This document shows, piece after piece, positions 1 to 9,884 of a stretch of 64,000 bases of DNA; positions within the stretch are counted from its first letter, which is position 1, and the number at the start of each line of letters is the position of its first letter. The notes under the pieces were generated by a model. That model saw only the letters and a program-made list of their open reading frames with translations, was not told the origin of the DNA and did no database searches. The stretch comes from Albidovulum aestuarii (GTDB lineage Bacteria > Pseudomonadota > Alphaproteobacteria > Rhodobacterales > Rhodobacteraceae). Both the position numbers and the translations under genes were made by a program. The stretch covers positions 372,001 to 436,000 of the forward strand of contig NZ_JASBQQ010000001.1 of the NCBI RefSeq assembly GCF_029961185.1, read 5' to 3'.

Positions 1-57
1 CAACCGTCCGAATGGGCTAGGCAGAACGCGGAGCTGGAAGGGAGCCGCCACGCATGA
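1..57 (+). CDS. C-terminal end of an upstream gene (partial)
   Basis: The first frame is open from the window edge to a TGA at 55-57 and encodes a short tail ending in GSRHA. Its stop overlaps the ATG of the following lipoprotein gene by four bases (ATGA), an arrangement typical of translationally coupled genes. Too little protein is visible to name it, and the reading could be chance because it is only 18 codons long. Confidence 0.4.
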   Translation, partial: QPSEWARQNAELEGSRHA

Positions 58-524
58 GATTGCCTGTCACCGGTCTGCTGGTCCTTGCGATGACGCTCGG
101 CGCCTGCGGCAAGGTCCGCGAAAGCCGCCTTAACCCATTCAACTGGTTCGGCCGGTCCGAGACTGTCGTGGTCGCGACCGAGGGCGTTGTGCCCGGCCGT
201 CCCGACGACCCGCGCGTGCTTGTGGCTGACGTGACGGATATGGAGGTTGCGCGCCAACCCGGCGGGGCGATCATCCGCGCCTCCGGCCTGCCGCCGACTC
301 AAGGCTGGTGGGATACCGCACTCGTTGCCGAGAATGACGGTGTGCCGGTTGATGGCGTCCTGACCTACCGCTTTGTTCTCGCCGAGCCTCTGGGCACCAA
401 ACCCGTCTCAACCCGGCAATCTCGGGAACTGACCGCCGCGACCTATATCTCGGATATCAAGCTCGCCGGGGTCACCCAGATCGTGGTGGTCGGCGCACAG
501 AACAGCCGCGCAAGCCGACGCTGA
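54..524 (+). CDS. Putative lipoprotein of unknown function
   Basis: The 156-residue product starts with a short basic segment, a hydrophobic stretch and a lipobox ending LGAC with Cys18, so it is probably processed by signal peptidase II and anchored to a membrane. The rest is soluble and has no motif I recognise. A purine-rich Shine-Dalgarno stretch (38-45) precedes the ATG, which also overlaps the stop of the preceding partial frame. It converges on ribonuclease D. I recognise the general look of a conserved rhodobacterial lipoprotein but cannot assign a function. Confidence 0.75.
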   Translation: MRLPVTGLLVLAMTLGACGKVRESRLNPFNWFGRSETVVVATEGVVPGRPDDPRVLVADVTDMEVARQPGGAIIRASGLPPTQGWWDTALVAENDGVPVDGVLTYRFVLAEPLGTKPVSTRQSRELTAATYISDIKLAGVTQIVVVGAQNSRASRR

Positions 525-547
525 GGCGTCACCCGCGGGTTACGCCT
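524..547. terminator. Possible shared hairpin between convergent genes
   Basis: An inverted repeat, AGGCGT then ACCC against GGGT then ACGCCT with one internal mismatch, spans the gap between the convergent lipoprotein and rnd genes and touches both stop codons. No T-run follows on either strand, so termination is only inferred from the position. Confidence 0.3.
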
Positions 548-1701
548 TAGACCGGAACCACCCGTACCGCGCCACCCTTGGCCGACAGCGCAATTTCGCC
601 CTTGCAGAGCCGTATCGCGTCGTTGCCAAAGACCTCGCCGCGCCAGCCCTTGAGGGCTGCAACCGAATTCTCCCCCGCCGCCAATGCGTCCAGATCGCCT
701 GACGATGCTATCAGCTTCGGTGCGACCCCGGCAGATTCGGATTTGGCCTTCAGAAGCACGCGCAGCAGGTCGGCAAGCGCCGTGTTGACCTGCAACTGAT
801 CGCGGCTGGTATCGGGCTTGGGATAATTCTCGGGCTTGACCGCGAGACCCGCTTTCACGGCCGCAATGATCCCCTCGGCGATATCGGGCCGCCGACCCTC
901 GCGCAACAGCAGCCGTGACCGGCCGAGCTCTTCGACCGTGGTGGGTTTGGTCGAGGCAAGTTCCAGAAGCGCATCATCCTTGAAAACCCGGCTGCGCGGC
1001 ACGTTCCGCGTCTGCGCATAGCTTTCGCGGAACTGCGCGAGTTCGCGGACGATGGCGAGGAACTTGCCCGAATTGGTCCGCGTCTTGACCCGCATCCAGG
1101 CCTCTTCTGGCCGGTTTGTATAGGTTTCGGGATCGAGAAGCACGGCTTCTTCCTCTTCAACCCAGAGCTGGCGACCAGTGCGCTTAAGCTCTTTGTCGAG
1201 GAACTCATAGATCACCCTGAGATGGGTGACATCGGCGATTGCATAGGTCTTCTGCGCCTCGGACAAAGGACGGCGCGACCAATCGGTAAAACGCGAGGTC
1301 TTGTCGAGCGATTGTTTGGCGATCTTTCGGACCAGCGTCTCGTAACCCACCTGATCGCCAAAACCGCAGACCATGGCGGCAATCTGGGTGTCAAAAAGCG
1401 GTTCGGGAAAGACATTTCCCTCGACGAAGAAGATTTCCAGATCCTGCCGGGCGGCGTGAAAGACCTTAACCGTGCCCTTGTGACGGAAGAGGTCATAGAG
1501 CGGCTCCAGCGACAGCCCGTTCGCCAGCGGATCGACAAGTACCGCCTCGCCGTTCTCGCCGGGAAGCGCAAGCTGCACGAGGCACAGCTTTGAGTAGTAT
1601 GTCCGTTCGCGGAGGAACTCGGTATCGACGGTGACATATGCCTCCGCCTTGGCTTTTTCACAGAACCGGGCGAGGTCTTCCGTCGTTGTTATCGTATACA
1701 T
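547..1701 (-). CDS. rnd: Ribonuclease D
   Basis: RNase D is a 3'-5' exoribonuclease that trims tRNA precursors and other structured RNA ends in the cytoplasm. The N-terminal DEDD exonuclease domain shows VDTEF near residues 29-33, the HAARQDLE segment and YAIADVTHL, which carry the metal-binding acidic residues. An HRDC-like helical part follows (RVFKDDALLELA). The total length, about 384 residues, fits the family. I chose the ATG at 1701 over one nine codons upstream because GGACAG lies just ahead of it and the protein then begins MYTITTTEDL, as in relatives. The gene converges with the lipoprotein gene. Confidence 0.93.
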   Translation of the reverse strand: MYTITTTEDLARFCEKAKAEAYVTVDTEFLRERTYYSKLCLVQLALPGENGEAVLVDPLANGLSLEPLYDLFRHKGTVKVFHAARQDLEIFFVEGNVFPEPLFDTQIAAMVCGFGDQVGYETLVRKIAKQSLDKTSRFTDWSRRPLSEAQKTYAIADVTHLRVIYEFLDKELKRTGRQLWVEEEEAVLLDPETYTNRPEEAWMRVKTRTNSGKFLAIVRELAQFRESYAQTRNVPRSRVFKDDALLELASTKPTTVEELGRSRLLLREGRRPDIAEGIIAAVKAGLAVKPENYPKPDTSRDQLQVNTALADLLRVLLKAKSESAGVAPKLIASSGDLDALAAGENSVAALKGWRGEVFGNDAIRLCKGEIALSAKGGAVRVVPV

Positions 1702-1916
1702 CAACTGTCCGTTCAGGCGCGGGGTCATCCCGCAGGTTCAGCCGTCTTATGTCAAGCGGACGCGATTGGAAAGCCCGGGGAAATTTCGTGCCGGAGTGGT
1801 GCATTTCGGCCATGAACAGGGCCTTAAGATTCCGCCTCCAATGCTACACAACTTCTGGTAGATCGAATCCGGAAATCCGGTCTATCCCGGTGGCACCACA
1901 ACAAAGGAGGTCACCT

Positions 1917-2411
1917 GTGGAACAATCGAAAATCCTGTCCGCCAATTCGACCATCGCCGCCTATGGCTTCGCTTCGACGGCCTTTGCGAATGCCTATATC
2001 CGCATGGATGGGCAGGGTGTGACCAAGAACACGTCGCCCGGAGGCGGTGTCGTCAATGCCCAGATCGGCATGGGCCCGTGGGAGCAGTATTCGCTGGTGC
2101 CGCAGGCGAACGGCACATTCGGTCTCGTCTCGCGCCAATGGACAAATGTGGCGGTGCGGATGGGCGACGAGATGATCGCCCAAGGCCAGCGTCAGGTGAA
2201 CTGCCAGTTCGGCGTCGGGCCCTATGAGACCTACAGGCTGCTGGTGACAGGACCGAACCTTTTCACCTTCGAATCGACTGCCCATGCAGGCTGGTACCTT
2301 GCACTGGATACTCTCGGGCAGACCAAGCCGAACGGCGCGGGGGTCGGCAAGGTCTTTGGCACGCAGACGCTCGACGCCAAGGCGCAGTTCCAGTTCACTC
2401 CGGGAACCTAA
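1917..2411 (+). CDS. Beta-trefoil (fascin-like) protein of unknown function
   Basis: A strong AAGGAGG (1904-1910) places the start at GTG 1917 and gives 164 residues; the open frame continues upstream but has no comparable ribosome site. The protein has three internal repeats built on AYIRMDG, VAVRMGD and WYLALDT, with MGPWEQYSLV and VGPYETYRLL in equivalent places. This is the pattern of a beta-trefoil of fascin or actin-crosslinking type. I see no signal peptide or membrane segment. Beta-trefoils often bind carbohydrate or protein, but nothing here says which. The stop overlaps the purN stop by four bases in convergent orientation. Confidence 0.7.
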   Translation: MEQSKILSANSTIAAYGFASTAFANAYIRMDGQGVTKNTSPGGGVVNAQIGMGPWEQYSLVPQANGTFGLVSRQWTNVAVRMGDEMIAQGQRQVNCQFGVGPYETYRLLVTGPNLFTFESTAHAGWYLALDTLGQTKPNGAGVGKVFGTQTLDAKAQFQFTPGT

Positions 2412-2998
2412 TCGAGGCGGATCGGCGTCCGGTCTCCGGCCGCAAAACGACGCAGGACTGCCGGGTAAAGCCGATGCTCTTGCTTCAAGACCCGGGCAGC
2501 CAGCGTTTCGACCGTGTCGTCCGGCATGACCGGCACCCGGGCCTGCCCGAGGATGGGCCCGTCATCCAGAACCGGCGTCACCTCATGCACGGTGCAACCC
2601 GCCTCGGCATCGCCCGTATCGAGCGCGCGCTGATGGGTATGAAGGCCGGGATATTTCGGCAAGAGAGAGGGGTGGATGTTCAGCATCCGCCCCTCGAATT
2701 TCTGGACGAAAGCCGGCGTCAGAACCCGCATGAATCCGGCAAGGCAGAGGATGTCGGGTTTGGCGGCAAGGATCGGTTTCAGAAGTTCCGCCTCGAAAGC
2801 CGCCCGGTCCGATCCGAAAGGCCGGTGATCGACTGCGGCGGTCGGGATGCCCATCGCAGCGGCCTTCTGCAGACCACCCGCATCGGGGTCATTCGAAGCA
2901 ACCAGCACCGGCCGCGCCGGATGATCACCCACCATGCTTTCGACCAGCGCCACCATGTTGGAGCCGCCGCCCGAAATCAGGATCCCGACACGTTTCAA
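2408..2998 (-). CDS. purN: Phosphoribosylglycinamide formyltransferase
   Basis: PurN transfers the formyl group of 10-formyl-tetrahydrofolate to GAR, the third step of purine synthesis. The 196-residue protein starts [14 protein letters not shown] and carries [18 protein letters not shown], with the catalytic Asn-His-Asp set visible as NIHPS and the Asp in VLDDGPI. Its start overlaps the purM stop by four bases, so the two consecutive pathway enzymes are translationally coupled in one leftward operon. Length and motifs are normal. Confidence 0.97.
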   Translation of the reverse strand: MKRVGILISGGGSNMVALVESMVGDHPARPVLVASNDPDAGGLQKAAAMGIPTAAVDHRPFGSDRAAFEAELLKPILAAKPDILCLAGFMRVLTPAFVQKFEGRMLNIHPSLLPKYPGLHTHQRALDTGDAEAGCTVHEVTPVLDDGPILGQARVPVMPDDTVETLAARVLKQEHRLYPAVLRRFAAGDRTPIRLD

Positions 2999-4038
2999 AG
3001 CAGGCGGCCCTTATAGGCGACCCCCTGCCCCTTCGTCACATGGCCAAGCAGATGCACCGTCTCGCCCTCTGCCTCCAACAGCAGCCGGAGGTCATCCGCA
3101 CGGTCAGCGGCGACGACAACAATCATGCCAATGCCGGAATTGAAGGTCTTCAAAAGCTCCGCCTCGGCCATACCAGCGGTTTCGGCCAGCCAGCGGAAGA
3201 CCGGCGGCAGATCCCAGGACCCAAGGTCGATCTCGGCACCCAGCCCCTCGGGCAGGACACGCGGCAGGTTTTCGGTCAGACCGCCACCGGTGATATGGGC
3301 GAGCGCGTGGACGCCCCCTGCCCTGACCGCCGCCAGCGCCTGTTTCACATAAAGCCGGGTGGGGGCCAGCAGCTCCTCGCCCAGAGTGGCGGACCCGAAG
3401 GGCGCTTTCGCATCCCAGCCGAGGCCCGACATCTCGACCACCTTACGGACAAAGGAATATCCGTTGGAATGCACCCCATTCGATGCGAGGCCAAGCAGGA
3501 CGTCGCCCTCTTCGACACCGGTCGGCAGGTCCTGCCCGCGCTCCATCGCACCGACGGCAAAGCCTGCAAGGTCGAAATCACCGGAATGGTACATGCCGGG
3601 CATCTCGGCCGTCTCGCCACCGATGAGCGCGCAGCCGGACTGGGCGCAGCCTTCGGCGATGCCTTCGATGATCCGTGCCGCCTGATCGACGTCGAGTTTG
3701 CCGGTCGCGAAATAGTCGAGGAAGAAGAGCGGTTCCGCCCCCTGGCAGACCAGATCGTTGACGCACATGGCCACAAGGTCGATTCCGATCGTATCGACAT
3801 TGCCGGTGTCGATGGCGATACGCAGCTTTGTGCCCACCCCGTCGGTCGCGGCCACCAGAACCGGATCGCTGTACCCTGCCCCCTTCAGATCAAAGAGGGC
3901 ACCAAACCCGCCAAGACCAGACATCGTGCCGGGGCGCTGGGTGCGTTTCGCCGCAGGTTTGATCCGCTCGACCAGCGCGTTTCCGGCGTCAATATCGACG
4001 CCTGCATCGGCATAGGTGAGCCCGTTCTTGATGGTCAT
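2995..4038 (-). CDS. purM: Phosphoribosylformylglycinamidine cyclo-ligase (AIR synthetase)
   Basis: PurM closes the imidazole ring of FGAM with ATP to give AIR in purine synthesis. The 347 residues show the AIRS-family features: [17 protein letters not shown] at the N terminus, [17 protein letters not shown], a GGETAEMPG segment and [13 protein letters not shown]. It is the first gene of the purM-purN pair. The upstream 63 bases up to the next leftward gene are GC-rich and show no obvious regulator site. Confidence 0.97.
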   Translation of the reverse strand: MTIKNGLTYADAGVDIDAGNALVERIKPAAKRTQRPGTMSGLGGFGALFDLKGAGYSDPVLVAATDGVGTKLRIAIDTGNVDTIGIDLVAMCVNDLVCQGAEPLFFLDYFATGKLDVDQAARIIEGIAEGCAQSGCALIGGETAEMPGMYHSGDFDLAGFAVGAMERGQDLPTGVEEGDVLLGLASNGVHSNGYSFVRKVVEMSGLGWDAKAPFGSATLGEELLAPTRLYVKQALAAVRAGGVHALAHITGGGLTENLPRVLPEGLGAEIDLGSWDLPPVFRWLAETAGMAEAELLKTFNSGIGMIVVVAADRADDLRLLLEAEGETVHLLGHVTKGQGVAYKGRLL

Positions 4039-4101
4039 GGCGATCCCCCGGAATCCGTCGCCGCCGCGATACCCGAAACCGGCAGCGGGGGCAACGCGCG
4101 A

Positions 4102-4524
4102 TCAGTGGGTAGCGCGTGTCCGGACAGCTTGTCGGGCCCCGTGACTGAAGAAATAGCGTGATATCAGAAGCGCGAAACCGGTATAAACAAAAAGGACGAC
4201 ACCCAGAATGACGATCCCATCGGATTCTTCGGCCAGAAGGTCCTGCATCGCAAGCCACAAAAGCAGAGCCATCAACCCACCTTGGATCGTCGCAAACCAA
4301 GCTGCGAAGCGCCATGATACTGACGGAGCAGCGGCTCGACCGGTAAAACGCCCGAAACTTATCCCCGCCACGAGGGCAGGAACCAGAAGTGAGGCAAAGA
4401 GGCATGCCGAATAGATCGCCCCCGCGCTGGATCGGAACGTGATATCGCTCGCGATCAGCAACAAGGCGTCGATCAGGATCAATGCCAACCCGTAGATCGC
4501 CGTCACCCGCCAAAACCCCGGCAT
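4102..4524 (-). CDS. Small four-helix membrane protein, ABZJ_00895-like
   Basis: The 140-residue product has four hydrophobic segments (around residues 7-25, 39-58, 72-93 and 103-123) and little else, so it is an integral inner-membrane protein. The layout, with GISFGRFTGRAPS-like loop after the second helix, resembles what I remember of the ABZJ_00895 family, whose function is unknown. It lies upstream of purM on the same strand with a 63-base gap, so co-transcription is possible but a functional link is not evident. Confidence 0.7.
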   Translation of the reverse strand: MPGFWRVTAIYGLALILIDALLLIASDITFRSSAGAIYSACLFASLLVPALVAGISFGRFTGRAAAPSVSWRFAAWFATIQGGLMALLLWLAMQDLLAEESDGIVILGVVLFVYTGFALLISRYFFSHGARQAVRTRATH

Positions 4525-4620
4525 CGAATACCCTCCCGCGTATCACGACTTAGTCACGCCATGCCTTCATCGTAAAGGCGTTGACGCTGCCCGCGACCCG
4601 GCTTAGTGAAACGTCAGGCC

Positions 4621-4697
4621 GGGCCTGTAGCTCAATTGGTTAGAGCAGGGCGCTCATAACGCCTTGGTTGGGGGTTCGAGTCCCTCCGGGCCTACCA
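4621..4697 (+). tRNA. tRNA with CAU anticodon (Met or lysidine-type Ile2)
   Basis: The 77 bases fold as a cloverleaf: acceptor stem 4621-4627 with its partner ending before A73 and an encoded CCA, D-arm GCTC/GAGC, anticodon stem GGGCG/CGCCT with loop CTCATAA, and T-arm GGGGG TTCGAGT CCCTC. The anticodon is CAT. It lacks the three GC pairs and loop context of an initiator, so it is an elongator Met tRNA or an Ile tRNA whose C34 is modified by TilS. The 1-72 pair would be G-U. Confidence 0.93.
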
Positions 4698-4906
4698 AAT
4701 TCCTTCTATGCCTGGATCTCATTGGGGTTTCTAGCGCCATGGGACGCAAAAGACCCTCAAATCGCATCAGCACGTCGCACGGCCGAACGTCCCGCGTTTC
4801 GCACAGGATTGAGACGAGTCGGCTGAGCAACCGGGGGTACAAGAAATTGACGCACTTTGGCTAAGAAATTTCGAATTTTCCTGGCAAAGGATCCGGCCCA
4901 CCCGCT

Positions 4907-5188
4907 TCAGTGCAAGCTAAACTCCCCAACGACGTTCCGCCATTCCCCGGGGGCAATCAGCTTGCGGTGGCAGAAGCGGACCGAATGCAGTGGCCCCTCG
5001 ATCTTGTCCTGCCAGAACTCGATGAACCCGAAAAGCTCCGGGTAATCCGGTGCAAGGTCGTATTCCTGCCAGATGAAGCTGTTGAGAACGTGCCGGTAGT
5101 CCGGCATCCGGTAGTAAAGTTCGGCCGTCGTGAGCCCGTAGCCCTTCAGCATAAGCTCCGTCTCGGCCCCGGGGTGATCTGCCCGCAT
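4907..5188 (-). CDS. usg: Usg family protein
   Basis: The protein matches the conserved alphaproteobacterial Usg family: LTTAELYYRMPDYRHVLNSF, IWQEYDLAPDYPELF and a C-terminal half GPLHSVRFCHRKLI. The family's function is not established, although the name comes from a gene near tryptophan genes. The frame is open to 5254 (TTG), but ACGGAGG five bases ahead of the ATG at 5188 and the family's usual length near 93 residues favour 5188. The gene stands alone between the tRNA and gyrA. Confidence 0.85.
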   Translation of the reverse strand: MRADHPGAETELMLKGYGLTTAELYYRMPDYRHVLNSFIWQEYDLAPDYPELFGFIEFWQDKIEGPLHSVRFCHRKLIAPGEWRNVVGEFSLH

Positions 5189-5389
5189 GATGGCCTCCGT
5201 CAGTGCCTGATGCATCCATGCTACATGAGTCGCGGTTAACGACAATGAAAACAATGTGTTATGTTTGTGTTACCACGGGCTTGCGAAACCCGCCGCGCTG
5301 CCATTGCACCCAACGGATGGCATGGGGTATAGTCACGCGCAACAATATCTAGCCCCCGCGCGGGCGCAAATAACAAAGGGCGAGCATCC

Positions 5390-8113
5390 GTGACCGATAC
5401 CCCGGAAACCCCTGAAAACGCTGAGGAAAAACCGAAGCGTCCCGTCTATGCCGGCCCTTCGGTCGACATCGCGGAGGAAATGAAGACCGCCTATCTCGAT
5501 TACGCCATGAGCGTGATCGTCAGCCGGGCGATTCCGGACCTGCGTGACGGGTTGAAACCGGTGCACCGGCGCATCCTTTATGCGATGCACGAAACCGGCA
5601 ATACGCATGACAAGTCCTACCGTAAATCGGCCCGCCCGGTCGGCGATGTGATGGGTAAGTACCATCCCCATGGCGACGCCGCGATCTATGACGCGCTGGT
5701 CAGGATGGCGCAGGATTTTTCCATGTCACTGCCGCTTCTCGACGGTCAGGGCAATTTCGGCTCGATGGACGGCGATAACGCCGCTGCCATGCGCTATACC
5801 GAAGTGCGCATGGACAAGGCCGCCGCCGCCCTTCTCGCCGATATCGAGAAGGAAACCGTTGATTTTCAGGACAACTACGACGGCAAGGACAAGGAACCGA
5901 CCGTCCTTCCTGCCCGTTTTCCCAATATGCTGGTCAACGGTGCGGGCGGCATTGCCGTCGGTATGGCGACCAACATTCCGCCGCACAATCTGGGCGAGGT
6001 CATCGACGGCACGCTGGCGCTGATCGAGGATCCCGACCTGTCGATGGAAGCGCTGATGGAGATCATCCCGGCGCCGGATTTCCCGACGGGCGGCATCATC
6101 CTCGGCCGGTCCGGCGCGCGGAAGGCCTATCTGGAGGGCCGTGGCAGCGTCATCATGCGCGCCAAGACCCGTGTGGAAGAGATCAGGAAAGACCGCTACG
6201 CCATTGTTCTCGATGAGATTCCCTATCAAGTGAACAAGGCCTCGATGATCGAGAAAATCGCCGAGATGGTGCGCGACAAGAAGATCGAGGGCATCGCCCA
6301 TGTGCAGGACGAAAGCGACCGCGTCGGCGTGCGCGTCGTCATTGAGCTGAAGCGCGATTCCACGCCCGAGGTTGTGCTGAACCAGCTCTTCCGCTTCACG
6401 CCGATGCAGACCTCCTTCGGCTGCAACATGCTGGCGCTGAATGGTGGGCGACCCGAGACACTGACACTTCGCGATTTTCTCACGCATTTCATCAGCTTCC
6501 GCGAAGAAGTTGTAGCGCGGCGCACGGCTTTTGAACTCAGGAAAGCGCGCGAGCGCAGCCATATCCTCTGCGGTCTGGCGGTCGCGGTGTCGAACGTCGA
6601 TGAGGTTGTCGCCACCATCCGCGCCTCGGCCACGCCCGCCGATGCCCGCGAAAAGCTGATGACACGGCGCTGGCCCGCCCATGAGATCGTCGAATACATA
6701 CGGCTGATCGACGATCCGACCCATCCGGTCAACGAGGACGGCACCTACAACCTGTCGGAACGGCAGGCCCGCGCGATCCTGGACCTTCAGTTGCAGCGCC
6801 TGACCCAGCTTGGCGTCAAGACGATCACCGACGAACTGGAAGATCTGGCCGCCAAAATCAAGGAGTACCTGGATATTCTTGGGTCGCGCGAGCGGATCAT
6901 GGCGATCATCTCGGATGAACTCAAAGAGGTGAAAGACGCCTTCGCCGTTCCCCGCCGGACCGAGATCGTCGATTGGGCCGGCGACATGGATGACGAGGAC
7001 CTGATCGAGCGTGAGGATATGGTCGTCACCATCACGAGTGGAGGCTATATCAAGCGCACACCGCTCGCCGATTTCCGGGCGCAGCGCCGGGGTGGCAAGG
7101 GGCTGTCTTCCATGGCGACGAAAGAGGATGACGTCGTCACGACGCTTTTCGTCGCCAATACCCATACCCAGCTTCTGTTCTTCACCACCGACGGCATGGT
7201 CTACAAGCTGAAGACCTGGCGCTTGCCGCTTGGCGGGCGGACGGCGAAGGGCAAGGCCATCGTCAATATCCTGCCGATCCCGACCGGTACCTCCATCGCT
7301 GCAATCATGCCGGTCGATGTACCCGAGGAGGAATGGGAAGATCTGCAAATCTTCTTCGCGACCTCCGAAGGCGATGTGCGCCGCAACGCGCTGTCCGATT
7401 TCACCAATGTGAAGTCGAACGGCAAGATCGCGATGAAGCTGCCCGACGGCGTTTCCCTCGTGAATGCCCGGATCTGCGATGAAAATGACGACGTGATGCT
7501 GGTGACTGCCCTTGGCCGCGCGATCCGCTTCCCGACGACCGAGGTTCGCATCTTCAAGGGCCGCGATTCGACCGGGGTGCGGGGTATTCGTCTGGCGGCG
7601 AAGGATACGGTGGTTTCCATGTCCGTGATCCGCCATTTCGAGGCCGATCCGGCCGAACGCGCCGCCTATCTCAAGCAGCGCCGCCTGATGGCGGGGGTGA
7701 CCGAGGAGGAAGCGGCGGACGAGGATGACGAGGCCGTGGCCGAAGGCCAGCTTTCGCAGGAACGCTACGCCGAGATGTCGGCGGCGGAAGATCTGATCCT
7801 GACCATCACCGCCAAGGGCGCGGGCAAGATTTCGTCCAGCCACGATTACCCGGTGCGCGGACGCGGCGGTCAGGGTGTGATGGCGATGGACAAGGCGATG
7901 CGCGGCGGGTCACTCGTCGCCTCCTTCCCGGTCGAAGGCGATGACCAGATCATGCTTGCGACCTCGACGGGTCAGTCGATCCGCTGCCCGGTCGATGGGA
8001 TCAGCTTCCGTTCCCGTTCAGCCGGTGGCGTAAGGGTCTTCGATACCGCGAAGGGCGAAGAAGTGGTTTCGGTCGCCCGCATCGCCGATCAGGGCGAAGA
8101 AGAAGCAGAATAA
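5390..8113 (+). CDS. gyrA: DNA gyrase subunit A
   Basis: GyrA forms the DNA breakage-reunion half of the A2B2 gyrase that introduces negative supercoils. The 907-residue protein has the winged-helix and tower part with catalytic Tyr136 in AMRYTEVRM, then the C-terminal beta-pinwheel with the GyrA box QRRGGKG. An acidic insert ([14 protein letters not shown]) interrupts the pinwheel, as in other alphaproteobacteria. The start is GTG preceded by AAAGGGCGAG. In the quinolone-resistance region the residue equivalent to E. coli Ser83 is Ala97, while Asp101 (Asp87) is kept. A good terminator follows. Confidence 0.98.
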   Translation: MTDTPETPENAEEKPKRPVYAGPSVDIAEEMKTAYLDYAMSVIVSRAIPDLRDGLKPVHRRILYAMHETGNTHDKSYRKSARPVGDVMGKYHPHGDAAIYDALVRMAQDFSMSLPLLDGQGNFGSMDGDNAAAMRYTEVRMDKAAAALLADIEKETVDFQDNYDGKDKEPTVLPARFPNMLVNGAGGIAVGMATNIPPHNLGEVIDGTLALIEDPDLSMEALMEIIPAPDFPTGGIILGRSGARKAYLEGRGSVIMRAKTRVEEIRKDRYAIVLDEIPYQVNKASMIEKIAEMVRDKKIEGIAHVQDESDRVGVRVVIELKRDSTPEVVLNQLFRFTPMQTSFGCNMLALNGGRPETLTLRDFLTHFISFREEVVARRTAFELRKARERSHILCGLAVAVSNVDEVVATIRASATPADAREKLMTRRWPAHEIVEYIRLIDDPTHPVNEDGTYNLSERQARAILDLQLQRLTQLGVKTITDELEDLAAKIKEYLDILGSRERIMAIISDELKEVKDAFAVPRRTEIVDWAGDMDDEDLIEREDMVVTITSGGYIKRTPLADFRAQRRGGKGLSSMATKEDDVVTTLFVANTHTQLLFFTTDGMVYKLKTWRLPLGGRTAKGKAIVNILPIPTGTSIAAIMPVDVPEEEWEDLQIFFATSEGDVRRNALSDFTNVKSNGKIAMKLPDGVSLVNARICDENDDVMLVTALGRAIRFPTTEVRIFKGRDSTGVRGIRLAAKDTVVSMSVIRHFEADPAERAAYLKQRRLMAGVTEEEAADEDDEAVAEGQLSQERYAEMSAAEDLILTITAKGAGKISSSHDYPVRGRGGQGVMAMDKAMRGGSLVASFPVEGDDQIMLATSTGQSIRCPVDGISFRSRSAGGVRVFDTAKGEEVVSVARIADQGEEEAE

Positions 8114-8136
8114 CGTTGCCGCAAATCAACGGTCGG

Positions 8137-8166
8137 GGGCGGAAATCTGCTGGTTTCCGCCCTTTT
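8137..8166 (+). terminator. Intrinsic terminator of gyrA
   Basis: A perfect nine-base stem, GGGCGGAAA against TTTCCGCCC with an eight-base loop, is followed at once by TTTT. It lies 24 bases after the gyrA stop. Confidence 0.85.
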
Positions 8167-8284
8167 CGCATTAATGAATTGTTAGTGAAATTGGATCAGG
8201 CTCAAACTACGACCGGGGACCATCTGGGGAAAAGTGGTGTGCTGACCGTCACGGCCGTTCTGCGGCCGAGTGGAGGACACGGAT

Positions 8285-8473
8285 ATGAGCTTGTCGGATT
8301 TTGCCGCACCACCACGGCATTCATCCCTTGATGAACCGGGACTTGTTGCAACTCTTCTGCACTGGTTGACCCGCGCCGATGCGGGGGCGGACGCATCCGC
8401 ACCCAATGTCGATGAACGCAGAGAAATCTACGCCACCCGCGAAAAGGGTTACCTGCACGACATCGGCATCTGA
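8285..8473 (+). CDS. Small protein of unknown function (62 aa)
   Basis: GTGGAGGA at 8270-8277 sits eight bases before the ATG at 8285, which supports translation. The 62 residues are mostly polar with one amphipathic segment (LVATLLHWLTRA) and end in EKGYLHDIGI. The ending faintly recalls the LRDIGL tail of DUF1127 micro-proteins, but the arginine-rich body of that family is missing, so I do not assign it. The gene is between gyrA and trmFO and probably has its own promoter, because the gyrA terminator precedes it. Confidence 0.55.
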   Translation: MSLSDFAAPPRHSSLDEPGLVATLLHWLTRADAGADASAPNVDERREIYATREKGYLHDIGI

Positions 8474-8543
8474 CATCGGAACCGAAGCCACCCTGCGACG
8501 GCGGGGCTTTTCAAACACCGCGCCATGACCTAAGTCGCCAGTC

Positions 8544-9884
8544 ATGCGCGAGACACTTCACATCGTCGGCGGCGGCATGGCCGGGTCCGAAGCCGCCTGG
8601 CAGGTCGCCCGGGCCGGGATACCGGTCGTCATCCATGAGATGCGGCCCAAGGTGGGCACGTTCGCCCACCGCACCGGCAATCTGGCCGAGATGGTGTGCT
8701 CAAACTCCTTCCGCTCGGATGATGACGAACGCAATGCCGTGGGCCTTCTGCATTGGGAAATGCGCGCCGCAGGCGGCCTGATCATGGAAATGGCCGACCA
8801 ACACCGCCTGCCCGCGGGTGGCGCATTGGCCGTTGACCGCGACCCGTTTTCCGAATCCGTCACGGAACGGCTGCGCGCGCACCCTCTGATTACAGTCTCT
8901 GACGAAGAGATCACTGAACTGCCTGCCGAGGGCCGCTGGATCATTGCCACAGGCCCCCTCACCTCCGGCGCACTTGCCGAGGCGATCCGGGCCGAGACCG
9001 GTGCCGAGGCGCTGGCTTTCTTCGACGCCATTGCCCCCATCGTTTATGCCGAAAGCATCGACATGTCAGTCGCATGGGCCCAATCGCGCTATGACAAGGG
9101 CGAGACGGAGGCGGAGCAAAAGGCCTATCTCAACTGCCCGATGACCAAAGCCGATTACGAAGGCTTCATCGACGCGCTGCTCGCGGCCGACAAGACCGAG
9201 TTTCATGAGGGCGAGACGGCGGAGTATTTCGACGGCTGTCTGCCGATCGAGGTCATGGCCGAACGCGGACGTGAGACTTTGCGCTTCGGGCCGATGAAAC
9301 CCGTCGGCCTCACGAATGCGCACCGGCCGGACGTGAAACCCTATGCCGTCGTCCAGCTTCGCCGCGACAACGCGCTGGGAACACTTTACAATATCGTCGG
9401 CTTTCAGACAAAGATGAAGTACGGCGCACAGACGGATGTTTTCAAACGCATTCCCGGCCTTCAGGACGCCAGCTTCGCCCGCCTCGGCGGTATTCACCGC
9501 AACACCTTCATCAATTCACCAACGCTTCTCGATGCGCAGATGCGGCTGAAGTCCCGCCCCCATATCCGCTTCGCCGGTCAGATCACCGGGGTTGAGGGCT
9601 ATGTCGAAAGCGCCGCCATGGGGCTTCTGGCGGGACGCATTGCAGCGGCGGAAATCCTTGGCCGCGACCTGCCGCCACCGGGGCCGGATACCGCGATGGG
9701 GGCGCTGATCACCCATATAACCGGCGGGGCCGAGGCGAAGACCTTCCAACCGATGAATGTTAATTTCGGGCTTTTTCCGCCGATTGACGCCAAGGGTGGA
9801 CGGCGCGGGCGCAAGGACCGCTACAAGGCTTATACTGATCGCGCAAAAACCTCGTTCAGAGAATGGCTTGACGGCCAGAGCTGA
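8544..9884 (+). CDS. trmFO: Methylenetetrahydrofolate--tRNA-(uracil-54-C5) methyltransferase
   Basis: TrmFO makes the ribothymidine at position 54 of tRNA, taking the carbon from methylene-tetrahydrofolate with FADH2 as reductant. The 446-residue sequence opens with the FAD-binding [14 protein letters not shown], and shows the family segments [21 protein letters not shown] and [11 protein letters not shown], ending with NVNFGLFPP. Its TGA overlaps the ATG of gluQ by one base, so two tRNA-modification genes are coupled. Confidence 0.97.
   Translation: MRETLHIVGGGMAGSEAAWQVARAGIPVVIHEMRPKVGTFAHRTGNLAEMVCSNSFRSDDDERNAVGLLHWEMRAAGGLIMEMADQHRLPAGGALAVDRDPFSESVTERLRAHPLITVSDEEITELPAEGRWIIATGPLTSGALAEAIRAETGAEALAFFDAIAPIVYAESIDMSVAWAQSRYDKGETEAEQKAYLNCPMTKADYEGFIDALLAADKTEFHEGETAEYFDGCLPIEVMAERGRETLRFGPMKPVGLTNAHRPDVKPYAVVQLRRDNALGTLYNIVGFQTKMKYGAQTDVFKRIPGLQDASFARLGGIHRNTFINSPTLLDAQMRLKSRPHIRFAGQITGVEGYVESAAMGLLAGRIAAAEILGRDLPPPGPDTAMGALITHITGGAEAKTFQPMNVNFGLFPPIDAKGGRRGRKDRYKAYTDRAKTSFREWLDGQS

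Noticed and set aside
4654-4842. Leftward 62-residue frame ending GPEGLEPPTKAL
   Set aside because: The ending comes from reading antisense through the tRNA at 4621-4697, and is a well-known spurious protein in databases.
5726-7843. 705-residue leftward frame opposite gyrA
   Set aside because: It is an antisense shadow caused by GC-rich third codon positions; it is histidine/arginine rich with no recognisable domain, while gyrA on the other strand is certain.
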